Assembly (NCBI GenBank): GCA_023954855.1
Contig: JAGSGY010000018.1
Coordinates: 1 to 64,000 of the forward strand
Origin: Pseudomonadota bacterium
Lineage (GTDB): Bacteria; Myxococcota_A; UBA796; GCA-2862545
Length of the DNA stretch: 64,000 bases
Direction: 5' to 3'
A program made the translations under genes and the position numbers. Of the stretch, positions 44,769 through 55,906 are shown in pieces. Under the pieces are notes generated by a model. That model did no database searches and was not told where the DNA came from. It saw nothing but the letters and a program-made list of their open reading frames with translations. Every line of letters begins with the position of its first letter. Position 1 is the stretch's first letter.

Positions 44769-45866
44769 TCACGCATCGCCGCCGACCAACTCAAAACTCG
44801 CATCGCCTACGAGCACTCCATTTACCTGTACTGCGACTCGATGGAGCCCCGGTCGGGTCTTGCGCGTCGTCACCGGTCGCATCGGAAAGGCCTTGCGAAT
44901 CGACCAGGTCTCGCCGGGCGACAGGGTGCGTTCGGGGCCGCGAAACACCTTGCGTCCGCGGGGATACGTGAACACCCACTCCACCCGAAGCGCCGCCGGC
45001 TCCGCACCGAGATGCGTCAGGCCGACATCAAGCGTGACAGCGTCGCCGAACAGAACCGTCGGCGGCGTGAGGCTCGGTCCCGCGACTTCGACCTCGGGCG
45101 GACCGAAGCCAAACAGCGCCAGCGTCGCCGCATCGCCCTTGCGGAACAGCGTGCGAAGGCCGTGGCGCGCCGCACGTTCACGCTCCTTACTCGGCCGCTC
45201 CATCCACTGACCGGCCCGCGCGACCGCCAGGCTAGGGTGGTCCTTCGCGACGTCATTCAGGTGATTCGAGACCGACAGCCGCACGTAGCGCTCCGGGTCA
45301 TCGACAAGCCTCGAGATCAGCTCGAGGCCTCTCCGCGGGTCATCCACGGATGGCCGCAACACCCGTCCCCAAGGAAGGCGAGGCCGCGTGCCTTCGGAAG
45401 CCAGCCGCCGCACATGCACATCAGCGTCCTCCACCCAGCCCTCGATGGTGGCCCACGCCAGCTCGGGATGCGCCTCGATGAGCGGACGCACCGCAAACTC
45501 CGCCGAGAAGCGGCGCGTCATCTCGCGAAGGGCCGCCAGTGAGGCCTCGGGCGTCTGCACGCCGTGTTCCTCGACCACCTGCAGCACCGGCCAGTAGTGA
45601 AAGGCCTCGACGAGGTTCTCGGTCGTAGTGTTCGGCGGGCGCAGCGCAGCGACCAGGACGTCGAGCGCATCCTCGAAGTCGTCGGGCAGCTGCCGGCGCA
45701 GCGCGAGTGCGATGTGTCGAACTCTCGCCTTGAGCTCGAGATCCGCGAGCCCATCGGTGGCTTGATGCACGAAGTGGGCGGCAGCGAACGTCGACGACAC
45801 GGCCGCGACCTCATCTGCGAGGGTGCGCACCGCTTCCGCGTTCAGCTTCTCTTTGAATGGCTCCAC
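44769..45866 (-). CDS. alkC: AlkC-type DNA alkylation repair glycosylase with Ig-like domain
   Basis: 365 residues. HEAT-like repeats carry the AlkC wording: HVRRLASEGTRPRLPWGRVL, RYVRLSVSNHLNDVAKDHP and HGLRTLFRKGDAATLALFGF. A C-terminal Ig-like beta domain follows (about 270-365; VLFGDAVTLDVGLTHLG onward). AlkC proteins excise N3-alkylated purines, and this Ig-like extension is known from active family members. Three in-frame GTG codons compete; GGAGG fits the one at 45866. The gene stands alone between the signalling operon and the AMACR operon. Confidence 0.88.
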   Translation of the reverse strand: MEPFKEKLNAEAVRTLADEVAAVSSTFAAAHFVHQATDGLADLELKARVRHIALALRRQLPDDFEDALDVLVAALRPPNTTTENLVEAFHYWPVLQVVEEHGVQTPEASLAALREMTRRFSAEFAVRPLIEAHPELAWATIEGWVEDADVHVRRLASEGTRPRLPWGRVLRPSVDDPRRGLELISRLVDDPERYVRLSVSNHLNDVAKDHPSLAVARAGQWMERPSKERERAARHGLRTLFRKGDAATLALFGFGPPEVEVAGPSLTPPTVLFGDAVTLDVGLTHLGAEPAALRVEWVFTYPRGRKVFRGPERTLSPGETWSIRKAFPMRPVTTRKTRPGLHRVAVQVNGVLVGDASFELVGGDA

Positions 45867-45942
45867 ACCCACCTCCACGCCCGTCCTAGCTGCTGATGGC
45901 CAACGGGTCGCTTGGCCTACCGTCAGGGCCTGGCAGTGGCCT

Positions 45943-46464
45943 CTAGGTGTGCTTGCGGACGTAGCGCTTCAGCCACCACATGTAGGTGCCGAGATTGAAC
46001 TTCATGATGGGACGAATCATGGGGTGAACCCGACCAAATCCGCCGGTCGGGTTGTAGCCCACGGTCCAGGTCAACCGACAGCCATCCGGCGTCTCCTCGA
46101 CCTTGTAGTGCTCGCCGAAGCTGGTCCAGATCTCTTGGCTGGTGCCCGTGAAGGTGAACGCCATCTCGCGGCCCTCATCCCATTTCACGAACTCCTCGTA
46201 GACCTCGGTCCCGCCCCAGAACACGACGGTACGCGTGGTGCCGATGCCATACGGCTTCGGGCTCGTCCAGATCACCTTGCCGATGCCCGGCGCCCACTTC
46301 GGCCAGGAGGCAGGGTCCTCGAAGATCGCGAAGAGCTGCGCGGGCGTGCAGGGCAGCTCCTTCTCGTAGCGAAACATCACCGGCTGTTCGGCGATCTGCT
46401 CCGCGGTGAGGGTCTCGCAGTGAAAACCCATGCTCTCGAGCGCGGGTGCAGGTGCGTGGCTCAT
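45943..46464 (-). CDS. SRPBCC-fold protein, coupled to the CoA racemase gene
   Basis: 173 residues from ATG 46464, which overlaps the racemase stop (ATGA). The SRPBCC/polyketide-cyclase pattern is visible: MFRYEKELPCTPAQLFAIFEDPASWPKWAPGIG, then strands to GCRLTWTVGYNP and a C-terminal helix. A soluble hydrophobic-ligand binder is likely; a role with acyl-CoA or sterol intermediates is inferred from the operon. There is no signal peptide. Confidence 0.78.
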   Translation of the reverse strand: MSHAPAPALESMGFHCETLTAEQIAEQPVMFRYEKELPCTPAQLFAIFEDPASWPKWAPGIGKVIWTSPKPYGIGTTRTVVFWGGTEVYEEFVKWDEGREMAFTFTGTSQEIWTSFGEHYKVEETPDGCRLTWTVGYNPTGGFGRVHPMIRPIMKFNLGTYMWWLKRYVRKHT

Positions 46465-47636
46465 GAGGACTCCTCGGGCAAGACCAGAGCGCCAGCGGCG
46501 GCGGCCTGGTCGCGTGTGGCATCCGAGACACCCCACGATGAAGTGACGGCGCGCGCATCTGCGCCCAACGGCGAGGGCGGCGTCGAGGTGAGAGGCCGCG
46601 CGTCCCCGCGGTCCACCGACAGGGTGTGAAAGCCACCGACATCGGCATGCACCGCCGCAAACTCGGGGTCGGCGAGCGCCTCTTCAGGGGTTCGGACGGC
46701 GGTGAGGCAGACGTCTTGACCCTCGAAGTGCGCAAGCCACTCCGCCTGGGTGCGCTGCGAGAACAGCGCCTGTAGAGCCTCGATCGCCTCGACGGCCTGA
46801 GTCCCCGTGGCGTAGCCATGGCGAGCGAGCTCGGGAGCGCCGAGGCCGGCGCAGAGGTTCGCGAAGAAGTGCGGCTCGAGGGCGCCTACCGCGACGTAGC
46901 GGTCATCTTGGGTGGCGTAGCAGCGGTAACAGGGCGCTCCACCGGTGAGCATGCCCCCGCCGCGCGGCTCTTTCATGCCGCCGACCGCGGTCGGAAAGGC
47001 CACGGCCGCGAAAGCGAGTGAGCCGCGGGTGAGGCTGATGTCGAGGTGCCGCCCGACGCCAGTCGACGATCGTTCGAGCAGCGCCGCGAGCACCGCGATC
47101 GTGCCGGGAAGCGATCCGCCACCCACGTCGGCAATCTGCACACCGGGAACCGCCGGTGGGCCATCCGTCGGACCGAACAGCGACAACAGGCCGGCGTGCG
47201 CGAGGTAGTTGAGGTCATGGCCAGCCGCCGCCGACAGGGAGCCGTGCTGGCCGTAGCCCGTGAGCGAGGCGATGATCAGCCGCGGATTGCGCTCCATCAA
47301 CGACTCTGGGGCCAGCCCGAGGCGAGCGAGCACCCCAGGGCGGAGGCTCTCGACGACGATGTCGGCCGCGTCGACCAGCTCGAGAAACAGCGCCGTACCG
47401 GTCGGATCCTTGAGGTTGAGCGCTACCGACGCCTTGCCCGCGTTGAGTGCTCCAAACGCCGCACCCACGCCATCGACATGCGGCGGCAGGTAGCGCATGC
47501 CCTCTCCGCGCGGTGCTTCGATCTTGACGACCTCAGCGCCAAGGTCCGCCAGCGCGCGCGTGAGCAGCGGGCCCGGCAGGTAGCGGGACAGGTCGAGAAC
47601 CCTGATTCCCTCGAGGGGTCTGAGGGGCTTTGTCAC
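46461..47636 (-). CDS. Alpha-methylacyl-CoA racemase (class III CoA-transferase fold)
   Basis: 391 residues from GTG 47636 (TGGAGATGCA upstream). CaiB/BaiF fold: LEGIRVLDLSRYLPGP, AEVVKIEAPRGEG, LNLKDPTG. The AMACR/MCR features are present: TGYGQ.GSLSAAAGHDLNYLAHAG with the catalytic Asp of GHD, and VGALEPHFF with the catalytic Glu. It should epimerise (2R)- to (2S)-methylacyl-CoA, needed before oxidation of methyl-branched or sterol side chains. Divergent from the thiolase gene, with two KstR-like sites between. Confidence 0.88.
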   Translation of the reverse strand: MTKPLRPLEGIRVLDLSRYLPGPLLTRALADLGAEVVKIEAPRGEGMRYLPPHVDGVGAAFGALNAGKASVALNLKDPTGTALFLELVDAADIVVESLRPGVLARLGLAPESLMERNPRLIIASLTGYGQHGSLSAAAGHDLNYLAHAGLLSLFGPTDGPPAVPGVQIADVGGGSLPGTIAVLAALLERSSTGVGRHLDISLTRGSLAFAAVAFPTAVGGMKEPRGGGMLTGGAPCYRCYATQDDRYVAVGALEPHFFANLCAGLGAPELARHGYATGTQAVEAIEALQALFSQRTQAEWLAHFEGQDVCLTAVRTPEEALADPEFAAVHADVGGFHTLSVDRGDARPLTSTPPSPLGADARAVTSSWGVSDATRDQAAAAGALVLPEESS

Positions 47637-47665
47637 TGCATCTCCAGAGTGGTAGCGCGGCAAAG

Positions 47666-47679
47666 TGAAACATGTTCTA
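47666..47679. promoter_or_regulatory. KstR-like operator 1 between racemase and thiolase genes
   Basis: TGAAACATGTTCTA, identical to the site at 35810. It lies in the 81-bp divergent region, 29 bp from the racemase GTG, so it could control both directions. It is exactly 23 bp from the second site. Confidence 0.7.
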
Positions 47680-47688
47680 CTGCCCAAC

Positions 47689-47702
47689 TGCAACATGTTC
47701 TA
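47689..47702. promoter_or_regulatory. KstR-like operator 2 between racemase and thiolase genes
   Basis: TGCAACATGTTCTA fits T-N2-AAC-N2-GTT-N2-A and ends 15 bp before the thiolase ATG. The 23-bp step to operator 1 recurs at 63622/63645. Confidence 0.7.
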
Positions 47703-47717
47703 CCTCGGGAGGGACCC

Positions 47718-48931
<1,214 letters not shown>

Positions 48932-48932
<1 letters not shown>

Positions 48933-51061
48933 TGATCAACTACGAGCAAGACGACAACGGCCTGGTCACGCTGACCATCGACATGCCCGACCGCAGCGCG
49001 AACGTCTGGAACCAGGCGTCAATGGATGCCTTTTCGGAAGCCCTCGAGCGCGCGGCTGCCGACGAGAGCTGCACGGGCATCATCATCGCGTCGGCAAAGA
49101 AGGTGTTCCTCGCAGGAGCGGACCTCGACGCCCTGAAGGCCATGGCCTTCGGCGACAAGGACCCCGTCGCCCTGAACGCCACCGTGGGCGCCCTCTCGGT
49201 ACTGCTCCGCCGCCTCGAGACCTGCGGAAAGACCGTTGTCGCGGCAATCGAAGGCGCTGCGCTAGGCGGTGGATTCGAGCTCGCGCTGGCCTGCCATCAC
49301 CGCGTCGTCGCCGACAGCCCCCGCCTTCAGCTCGGACTGCCCGAGTCGCAGCTCGGGCTTCTGCCCGGCGCCGGCGGAACCCAGCGTCTGCCGCGTCTGA
49401 TCGGCATTCAGGCGAGCATGCCCCTTCTTCTCGAGGGCAAGCAGCTCACGCCCGACAAGGCGCTCAAGGCCGGCATCATCGATCAGGTCGTGCCGCGCGG
49501 CGAAGTCGTCGCAGCCGCAAAGGCCTGGGCACTGGCAAACCCCGAGGCCACCCAGCCTTGGGACGACAAGCGCTTCAAGGTTCCCGGCGGCGGTCTGGAC
49601 GACCCGAAGACGCTGTCGACCTTCATGGTTGCCACGGCTTTGCTCAACGCAAAGACCCATGGCAACTACCCCGCGGGCAAGGCCATTCTCTCGTGCATGT
49701 TCGAGGGGCTGCGCACAACGCTCGACGCCGGACTGCTCATCGAGAAGCGCTACTTCCTGAAGCTGCTGCTCGACCCCACTGCGGGTGCGATGATCCGCAC
49801 CATGTTCCTGTCGCTGCAAGACGCCAACAAGCTGGTTCGCCGGCCCGCCGGCATTGAGCGCCGGGCCCCGAAGAAGCTCGGCGTGCTCGGCTCGGGCCTG
49901 ATGGGCTCCGGAATCGCGTTCGTCGCCGCGAAGAAGGGCATGGAGGTCGTCGTACTCGACGTCGACGCCGAGAAGGCCGCCGGTGCCATTGCCTACGCAT
50001 CGAAGCGCCTGGACAAGGCGATCAGCCGCGGACGCTCCACCGAAGAGAAGAAGGCCGCCACCCTCGCCCGCATCACCGCCACCGCCGACTACGCGGCACT
50101 CGACGGCTGCGACCTGGTCATCGAAGCGGTCTTTGAGGACCGCGACGTCAAGGCCAAGGTGACGGCTGCAGCCGACGCCGTGCTCGGCGACAGCGCGGTG
50201 TTTGGCTCAAACACCTCGACGCTGCCAATCACCGGGCTCGCGAAGGCTTCGTCGCGTCCCGAGAACTTCATCGGCCTGCACTTCTTCTCGCCCGTCGAGA
50301 AGATGCCGCTGGTCGAGGTGATCCGCGCCGAGAAGACCTCGGACCAGACGCTCGCCTGGGCACTCGACGCCGTCCAGGCGCTCGGCAAGACGCCGATCGT
50401 CGTCAACGATGCCCGCGGCTTCTACACCTCGCGCGTCTTCGGCACCTACATCACCGAGGGCATGGCCATGCTGCAGGAGGGCATCGCGCCCGCCCTGATC
50501 GAGAATGCCGGCAAGATGAGCGGCATGCCGATGCCGCCCCTGGGTCTGGCAGACGAGGTCGGCCTGGGCCTGATGTACCAGGTGGGCATCCAGACCAAGA
50601 AGGACCTCGGCGACGCCGCCCCGGTGAACCCGTCTACGCCGGTCCTCGAGAAGCTGGTCACCGAGTTCGACCGCTCCGGAAAGCGCAGCGGACGAGGGTT
50701 CTACGCCTATGACGATGCCGGACGCCAGCTCTGGGACGGCCTCGCCGAAAGCTTCCCCGCCAAGGCGGACCAGCCCACGGCCGACGACCTCATCGAGCGC
50801 TTCTTGTACACGCAGGCCCTCGAGGCCGCGCGCTGCATGGACCAAGGCGTGGTGCAGGCCAAGGAAGACGCCGACGTGGGCGCGATCCTCGGCTGGGGCT
50901 TCGCCCCCTACACTGGTGGACCGCTCTCGTACATCGACCGCATTGGCGCCAAGGCCTTCGTCGAGCGTGCCGACGCCCTCGCAGAGGCACACGGCAAGCG
51001 CTTCGAGCCCCCTGCCCTGCTTCGCACCATGGCCGCGGACGGCACCGCCTTCTACGGCTAG
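48932..51061 (+). CDS. FadB/FadJ-like enoyl-CoA hydratase / 3-hydroxyacyl-CoA dehydrogenase
   Basis: 709 residues. N-terminal crotonase domain (1-290): FLAGADLDAL and AALGGGFELALACHHRV form the oxyanion hole, and ESQLGLLPGAGGTQRL holds the catalytic Glu. The dehydrogenase half starts KLGVLGSGLMGSGIAF (NAD loop GSGLMG), with GLHFFSPVEKMPLVEVI containing the catalytic His. The length matches FadB/FadJ (about 715). It carries out hydration and NAD-dependent oxidation of acyl-CoA, then hands over to the coupled thiolase. GGAGG precedes its ATG. Confidence 0.93.
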
Positions 51062-51375
51062 CCTTGGGACCGCATGCGCATCCCGAAGGTCGGCGTCACA
51101 CCTGGTGAGACGCTGACCTCGTAGCCCTGCTCGCGAAAGCGTCCGGCAAACTCGGAATAGCGCTCGCGTGCCCACTCGGGGGCGATGCGGCGCCACGTCT
51201 CCTGCAGCGGCATGCGAACCGCCGGAGAGCGCTGACCGATGCCGATGGGAAGGGTAAAGCCCCACTCCACGACATCGCGCCACTCGTGGTACGCGCAGAG
51301 GCCACCCGAAGCACCCTCCACACGCCACAGCACGCCCTTTCGAGCACGCGAATTCGAACGAGGCAATCCAGACAC
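51058..51375 (-). CDS. Small hypothetical protein
   Basis: 105 residues from GTG 51375, chosen because CAGGAGGTCCC directly precedes it. Basic N-terminus (SGLPRSNSRARKG), then WRDVVEWGFTLPIGIGQRSP and a helix, WRRIAPEWARERYSEFAGRF. No family recognised. It converges with the FadB gene (4-bp overlap) and has a long, hairpin-rich upstream region. Coding status rests on the strong ribosome site. Confidence 0.6.
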   Translation of the reverse strand: MSGLPRSNSRARKGVLWRVEGASGGLCAYHEWRDVVEWGFTLPIGIGQRSPAVRMPLQETWRRIAPEWARERYSEFAGRFREQGYEVSVSPGVTPTFGMRMRSQG

Positions 51376-51395
51376 GGGACCTCCTGAGTCAAGAA

Positions 51396-51617
51396 GGCGG
51401 CTGCCAAGGGACCCACCCGAGACAGCCGCCCTGTAGGTTTCCCTACGCAGCAAATGATCGGTATTGCTACCGTCAAGCAGACAATGGCCCACCACCCTGG
51501 AGCCGGACTGTCACCTGCCCGACAGTTCAGCGAGATTTCTCGGAGGGTCTCGGACGCTGTGTCGAAGAAACACCGGCTCCTCCAAGCTGATCGTGAAAAG
51601 ATGGATCTTCGGATCCA
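51396..51617. other. Intergenic region with six short inverted repeats
   Basis: This is the core of the largest gene-free stretch after the nor promoter (51376-51644). Arms: GGCGGCTG/CAGCCGCC (51396-51403, 51423-51430), GTAGG/CCTAC (51433-51446), CGGTA/TACCG (51459-51472), ACTGTC/GACAGT (51507-51526), CGAG/CTCG (51531-51542), and TGGATC-TTCG-GATCCA (51602-51617), the last a 6-bp stem with an ultra-stable UUCG loop. It could be a structured leader for the small minus-strand gene, the leader of the + strand lipoprotein gene, or a small RNA. Which strand is transcribed is unknown. Confidence 0.4.
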
Positions 51618-51644
51618 ATCTCGATTTGTTTCCATTCCCGGAGC

Positions 51645-52478
51645 GTGCCCATCTGGCATAGGACCCCAGCCCTCGCGATCTGGCTGATCGCATGCACGCC
51701 GCTGCCCCATGAGACGGCCCGTTGCGTTCAGACCGCGCGCCAGCTCGTGTGTACCCACGAGACCTTGGTGCTCCCGGCCGGAAGTGGCGAGCGCGAGGTG
51801 CATTATCAAGTGCCTTCAGGGGATCCCCTCTCCAGTGGGTTTCCTGCCGTGTTGCTCTTTCAGGGTGCGCTGTTCTCTGGCGAGGGCATGTGGCAAGGCA
51901 CCCAAGGCGCGGCCGTCGGGGCGTACCACCAGACGCGCACCGTCGAACAGCTGCTCGAGCACGGATTCGCAGTGGTCACGCCAGAGGCCGCCGGAGACGG
52001 GCTGACCGCCTGGAACACGAATGTGCCCCCTCATGCCGGCAACTGGGAGGCTTCCCCAGATGCTGAGCTCCTCGACGGCATCTTCGCGTCGATCGACGCC
52101 GGTGACTTTGGCCCCGTCGACGCCGATGCGCTCTACGCCGCGGGGATCAGCAGCGGCGGGTACATGACGAGCCGCATGGCCCAGGCCTACCCGGGCCGCT
52201 TTGACGGGCTGGCCATCCACTCCGCCTCTTGGGCGACCTGCGCGGGCGCGGTCTGCGCCATCCCAGATCCCCTCCCCGAGGACCACCCTCCGACGCTGTT
52301 TCTTCACGGCGGCCTCGACGGCATTGTGCCCCCGGGCTCCAGCCGCCGCTATGCCCGCCGCCTGGAAGAGATGGGCGTCGACACCGACCGACAAGCGCAG
52401 CCTCTTCGCACGCATCGATGGCTCGACATCGCGCCCGACGCCATCGTGACGTGGTTCGAGTCCTACCCGCCTACTTGA
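51645..52478 (+). CDS. Lipoprotein alpha/beta hydrolase (PHB-depolymerase-like esterase)
   Basis: 277 residues from GTG 51645. Signal and lipobox: PALAIWLIAC. The alpha/beta core has the nucleophile motif GISSGGYMTSRMAQAYP (GxSxG) and a late DG/H region (FLHGGLDGIVPPGSS, RTHRW), as in PHB-depolymerase or feruloyl-esterase-like secreted hydrolases. Several Cys in the exported part may form disulfides. Probably an outer-surface esterase; the substrate is unknown. It converges with norR (8-bp overlap). Confidence 0.8.
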   Translation: MPIWHRTPALAIWLIACTPLPHETARCVQTARQLVCTHETLVLPAGSGEREVHYQVPSGDPLSSGFPAVLLFQGALFSGEGMWQGTQGAAVGAYHQTRTVEQLLEHGFAVVTPEAAGDGLTAWNTNVPPHAGNWEASPDAELLDGIFASIDAGDFGPVDADALYAAGISSGGYMTSRMAQAYPGRFDGLAIHSASWATCAGAVCAIPDPLPEDHPPTLFLHGGLDGIVPPGSSRRYARRLEEMGVDTDRQAQPLRTHRWLDIAPDAIVTWFESYPPT

Positions 52479-54000
52479 GGCCCAGGCGCTTCGCGGTGCG
52501 GTAGAGGTTGCCGCGATCGAGCCCGAGGTCCCGCGCAGCCGCCGCCCAGTTGCCTCCCCTCGCCTGCACCGCCGCTTGGATGTGGTCGCGCTGAAACGCA
52601 TCTGTGGCCATACGAAGGGCAACGGTCGGCGTTCGCCGCACGGCGACCGGATCGGCCTCTGAGCCCTCGACGAGGTCGATGTCGGCGTCTGTGATCGTGT
52701 CTCGTCCCGCCGCACCTGCACGCAGCGCCGCCCGAGACAGCTCGTGCTCGAGCTCACGCACGTTTCCGGGCCAGCTGTACTGCTCCAGACTCTGGACAGC
52801 CGGCGGCGACAACACGAGCTGCGGCAGGCCGAGCCTGATGCGCACGCGGTCGAGGAGGTAGCTCCCGAGCACGGGCATGTCATCGAGGTGATCCCGAAGC
52901 GGCGGCACATGAATCGGAAAGACACTGATGCGGTGGAACAGGTCGGCCCGAAAGCGCCCTTCCTTGACGGCGCGCGTGAGGTTGCGGTTGGTTGCCGCGA
53001 GCACCCGCACGTCGACCTGGCGGTGCTCATCGGAGCCGAGCCGCTGGATCTCCCCAAACTGAAGCGCACGCAGGAGCTTTGCTTGGAGCGACAGAGGAAG
53101 CTCACCGATCTCGTCGAGGAACAGGGTTCCACCGTTGGCGAGCTCGAACTTTCCGGCGCGGGTACCGATGGCTCCGGTAAACGCCCCGCGTACGTGCCCA
53201 AACAGCTCGCTCTCGGCCAAAGACTCGGGCAGTGCGGCACAGTTGATGTAGATGAGCGGCTCGTCCGACCGACCCGAATGCGCGTGCAGGGTGCGAGCGA
53301 CCACCTCTTTGCCGGTGCCCGTCTCGCCGGTGATCAACACGGTCAGGTCCGAAGGGGCAACGAGCTGTATTTCCCGCCGAACCCGCTCGATGGACTCGGA
53401 GTTGCCGACAAGGCCTTGGCCATGCCGCCGAAGCGCCTCGGCCACGAGGTCCTGGGCACTCGCATGCGTGACCCGGTTCGACTGCTCGAGCAGCTCGATC
53501 AACTCGGCCACCTGCATCGAGGCTGCGGTCATCGCCGCGAAGCCCTCGAAAAGCCCCATGTCGACGTCTTCGAACTGATCGGGCTCCAGCGCATCGAGGG
53601 TCAGCGCGCCGATGAGCTTCTGTCCGACGTACAGGCCACAGCCCATGCAGGAGTGCACGTGCAGCAGGTCGGTGTCGAGGGATAGCACCAGGCCGTCATA
53701 GGGGTCCGGCCGACTGTCATCGGCAGCGAAGAGCACCGGCTTTCGCGCGTCGGTGATGGCCTTCAGACGTGGGTGCTCTGTGATGGGAAACGGGCGGCCC
53801 ACGACCGAAGGATCGATGCCACGGACGGCAATCGGTCGAAGCGCTTCACCATCGCAGCGCAGCAGCACCGCGGCGTCGCAGGGGATGGCATCGACAATCG
53901 CGGACAGCAGCTGCGCATAGCGCGCCTCGGACGACAGACTTGCGGTCAAGTCGAGTGCGGTCCGCACCAGGGCATCGGCGACTGTGAGGCGCTGAGTCAT
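52471..54000 (-). CDS. norR: NorR, sigma54-dependent nitric oxide-responsive activator
   Basis: 509 residues with full NorR order: N-terminal GAF domain ([46 protein letters not shown]), AAA+ domain with Walker A GETGTGKE and the sigma54-contact loop GAFTGA, and a C-terminal Fis-type helix-turn-helix ending [16 protein letters not shown]. NorR senses NO by a mononuclear iron in the GAF domain and then activates sigma54 promoters. It is the last gene of the nor run, 61 bp after norD, and its likely targets are the GT-N7-AC sites upstream of norC. Confidence 0.93.
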   Translation of the reverse strand: MTQRLTVADALVRTALDLTASLSSEARYAQLLSAIVDAIPCDAAVLLRCDGEALRPIAVRGIDPSVVGRPFPITEHPRLKAITDARKPVLFAADDSRPDPYDGLVLSLDTDLLHVHSCMGCGLYVGQKLIGALTLDALEPDQFEDVDMGLFEGFAAMTAASMQVAELIELLEQSNRVTHASAQDLVAEALRRHGQGLVGNSESIERVRREIQLVAPSDLTVLITGETGTGKEVVARTLHAHSGRSDEPLIYINCAALPESLAESELFGHVRGAFTGAIGTRAGKFELANGGTLFLDEIGELPLSLQAKLLRALQFGEIQRLGSDEHRQVDVRVLAATNRNLTRAVKEGRFRADLFHRISVFPIHVPPLRDHLDDMPVLGSYLLDRVRIRLGLPQLVLSPPAVQSLEQYSWPGNVRELEHELSRAALRAGAAGRDTITDADIDLVEGSEADPVAVRRTPTVALRMATDAFQRDHIQAAVQARGGNWAAAARDLGLDRGNLYRTAKRLGLK

Positions 54001-54061
54001 GGCGCCACCGATAGCACAGAAGCCGCGCCAATAGGGGCAATACTGGGTAGATGCACGTGGC

Positions 54062-55906
54062 TCATCGCATGGCCATCCTGGCAGTGAGTGTGGTCAAAAC
54101 GGGCGGCAGCAAGTCGGCCGAAGGCAGCAGGTCCCACGAGCCTCTTCCGAGCATGACCGGAAGCACGTCTTGCGCTTGGCTATCGATGGCGAGCGCGTGC
54201 ACGCGAATGCCTTCGCTGCGGGCATCGAGCACGGCTCTGCGCACATCAGCCACGCCGTAGCGCCCTTCGTACTTGTCGTAGTCGGTGGGCTTGCCGTCCG
54301 AGAGCAAGATCAGCAGCTTGCGCCGCGACACCCGACTGCGAAGGTCCGCGGTCGCATGTCGAATGGCGGGGCCAATACGCGTGTAGCCCTGGGGGTGGAG
54401 CAGGCCGATTCGTCCGCGGGCCACGGCCCAGGGCTCATCCCAGTGCAGCACGTCCCAGGCACGCACCTGGTTTCGGGTCTGCGAGGCAAACGCGATGATC
54501 CGAAGGTCGAGGTCGAACTCCTGCATGACCTCGCCGAGCACGAGCAGCGACTCGCGAGCCACATCGAGCACCCGCCGTCCGTCGACCCAGCCATCCGAGG
54601 ATAGCGACAGATCGAGCAACACCGTCGTCGCCATGTCCCAGTCACGGCGATGCAGGCGCCGGTACAGGCGCGCGTCCCCACCGTGCTTGGCCTTGCGGGC
54701 GGAGAGTTCGTCGACCACCGCGTCGATGTCGATTTCCTCGCCCTCGGTCTGCCGAGGACGCGGCCGCAGCGAGTCTTTGAGTACCCGCAGCTTGAGGCGA
54801 AGGTCGTCAATCTCCTTCCGCCACTTCTCGGTCGCCCGGGCCGCCCAGTCATCGCCTCCGCGAGGAACCACGGTCGGGTAGACCATCGTCCAGTCTTCGC
54901 GGTAGGCGGCCTTCTTGTAGTTCCACTCGGGGTAGGGAATGCCGCGCTCGCTGGGCGCAATCGTGCCCACATCGGGAATCTCGAGGTCGAGCACCACGTC
55001 GGCCTTGATCACCGACCGGGCCTGCTCACCGCCGCGAATGAGGTCGCGAAGATCGACTTCATCGAGGGCTTCGAGGTGGTCGTCGAGGTCATCGGACCCA
55101 TCCATGGGCCGCGCACCGCCCGACCACTCATCAAGGGTCTCGACCTTCTCGAAGACGTGGACCGGCAGCTCGACCACGTCTTCTTCGCCGACATCGAGCA
55201 GGCGGATGTCCTCGACATCGAGCACCTCGGACTCACTGCTGTCTTGGGCCGGTGGCGCATCGCCGCCGTGGCTGCCGTCCGAGGCCTCGAAGCCGACCTC
55301 GATGGCACGTCCCCAGATCGTGACCTCGGTCGTCGCGAGGGCCTTGTCGAAGCAGCTCGCCATCGTGTCGAGATCCCAGGGTCGCTGCCCCTGAAGAGCG
55401 GCGTGAATCGCCCGTTCTTGCACCCTGGCAACGCCCTTCAGACCGTCGAGATCTGGGCGAGCAGCGAGCTCGGCGCGACAGCAACTCTCGTGCATCTCGG
55501 CGAGATGGGGCAGCGCCTCGGCCGCGGACTCCACGACCTCGATGCAGCGCCGGTAGTGGTCCATCCACGTTCCCTCGCAAGGACCTTGCTCCACGAGCAA
55601 CGCGCCGATCACCGTGCGGTAGGTGAACACCTCGGCGTTCACGGCGGGGTTGTCAGAGAGGTCGACCCGAATGGGAAGCAGCAGGTCTGCACCCCGAACG
55701 CCGCCGGTCCCCGCGGACTGCAGCACTCGAACCCGCTCTCCACCGAGGACGCGCCCAAGTACCCGTAAGGAGGCCTGGCGATCAGAAAGCGCGACCGCAG
55801 CCTCCGAGATCACCTCTTCGCTCACCGGGAACGCAATCCGCCACAGCGAACGCGCGGCGCGGTACAGCGCCTGCTCCCAGTCGAGGTCGAGCGAAGAGGC
55901 ATCCAT
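54062..55906 (-). CDS. norD: NorD, VWA protein for nitric oxide reductase activation
   Basis: 614 residues. The C-terminal VWA domain has its MIDAS in LLDLSLSSDGW (DxSxS), with a second metal-site Asp in LLSDGKPTDYDKYEGRYGV, the NorD-specific wording. The middle is strongly acidic. NorD acts with the MoxR-type ATPase NorQ to insert metal (probably the non-heme iron) into NorB. The start overlaps the norQ stop by one base. Confidence 0.9.
   Translation of the reverse strand: MDASSLDLDWEQALYRAARSLWRIAFPVSEEVISEAAVALSDRQASLRVLGRVLGGERVRVLQSAGTGGVRGADLLLPIRVDLSDNPAVNAEVFTYRTVIGALLVEQGPCEGTWMDHYRRCIEVVESAAEALPHLAEMHESCCRAELAARPDLDGLKGVARVQERAIHAALQGQRPWDLDTMASCFDKALATTEVTIWGRAIEVGFEASDGSHGGDAPPAQDSSESEVLDVEDIRLLDVGEEDVVELPVHVFEKVETLDEWSGGARPMDGSDDLDDHLEALDEVDLRDLIRGGEQARSVIKADVVLDLEIPDVGTIAPSERGIPYPEWNYKKAAYREDWTMVYPTVVPRGGDDWAARATEKWRKEIDDLRLKLRVLKDSLRPRPRQTEGEEIDIDAVVDELSARKAKHGGDARLYRRLHRRDWDMATTVLLDLSLSSDGWVDGRRVLDVARESLLVLGEVMQEFDLDLRIIAFASQTRNQVRAWDVLHWDEPWAVARGRIGLLHPQGYTRIGPAIRHATADLRSRVSRRKLLILLSDGKPTDYDKYEGRYGVADVRRAVLDARSEGIRVHALAIDSQAQDVLPVMLGRGSWDLLPSADLLPPVLTTLTARMAMR

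Noticed and set aside
50207-51328. 373-codon minus-strand frame over the end of the FadB-like gene
   Set aside because: Antisense shadow. The shorter frame 51058-51375 was kept instead because it has a strong ribosome site and mostly lies outside the neighbour.
51454-51687. Possible 77-residue gene in the hairpin-rich intergenic region
   Set aside because: No ribosome site, no motif, and it overlaps the lipoprotein gene start in another frame.
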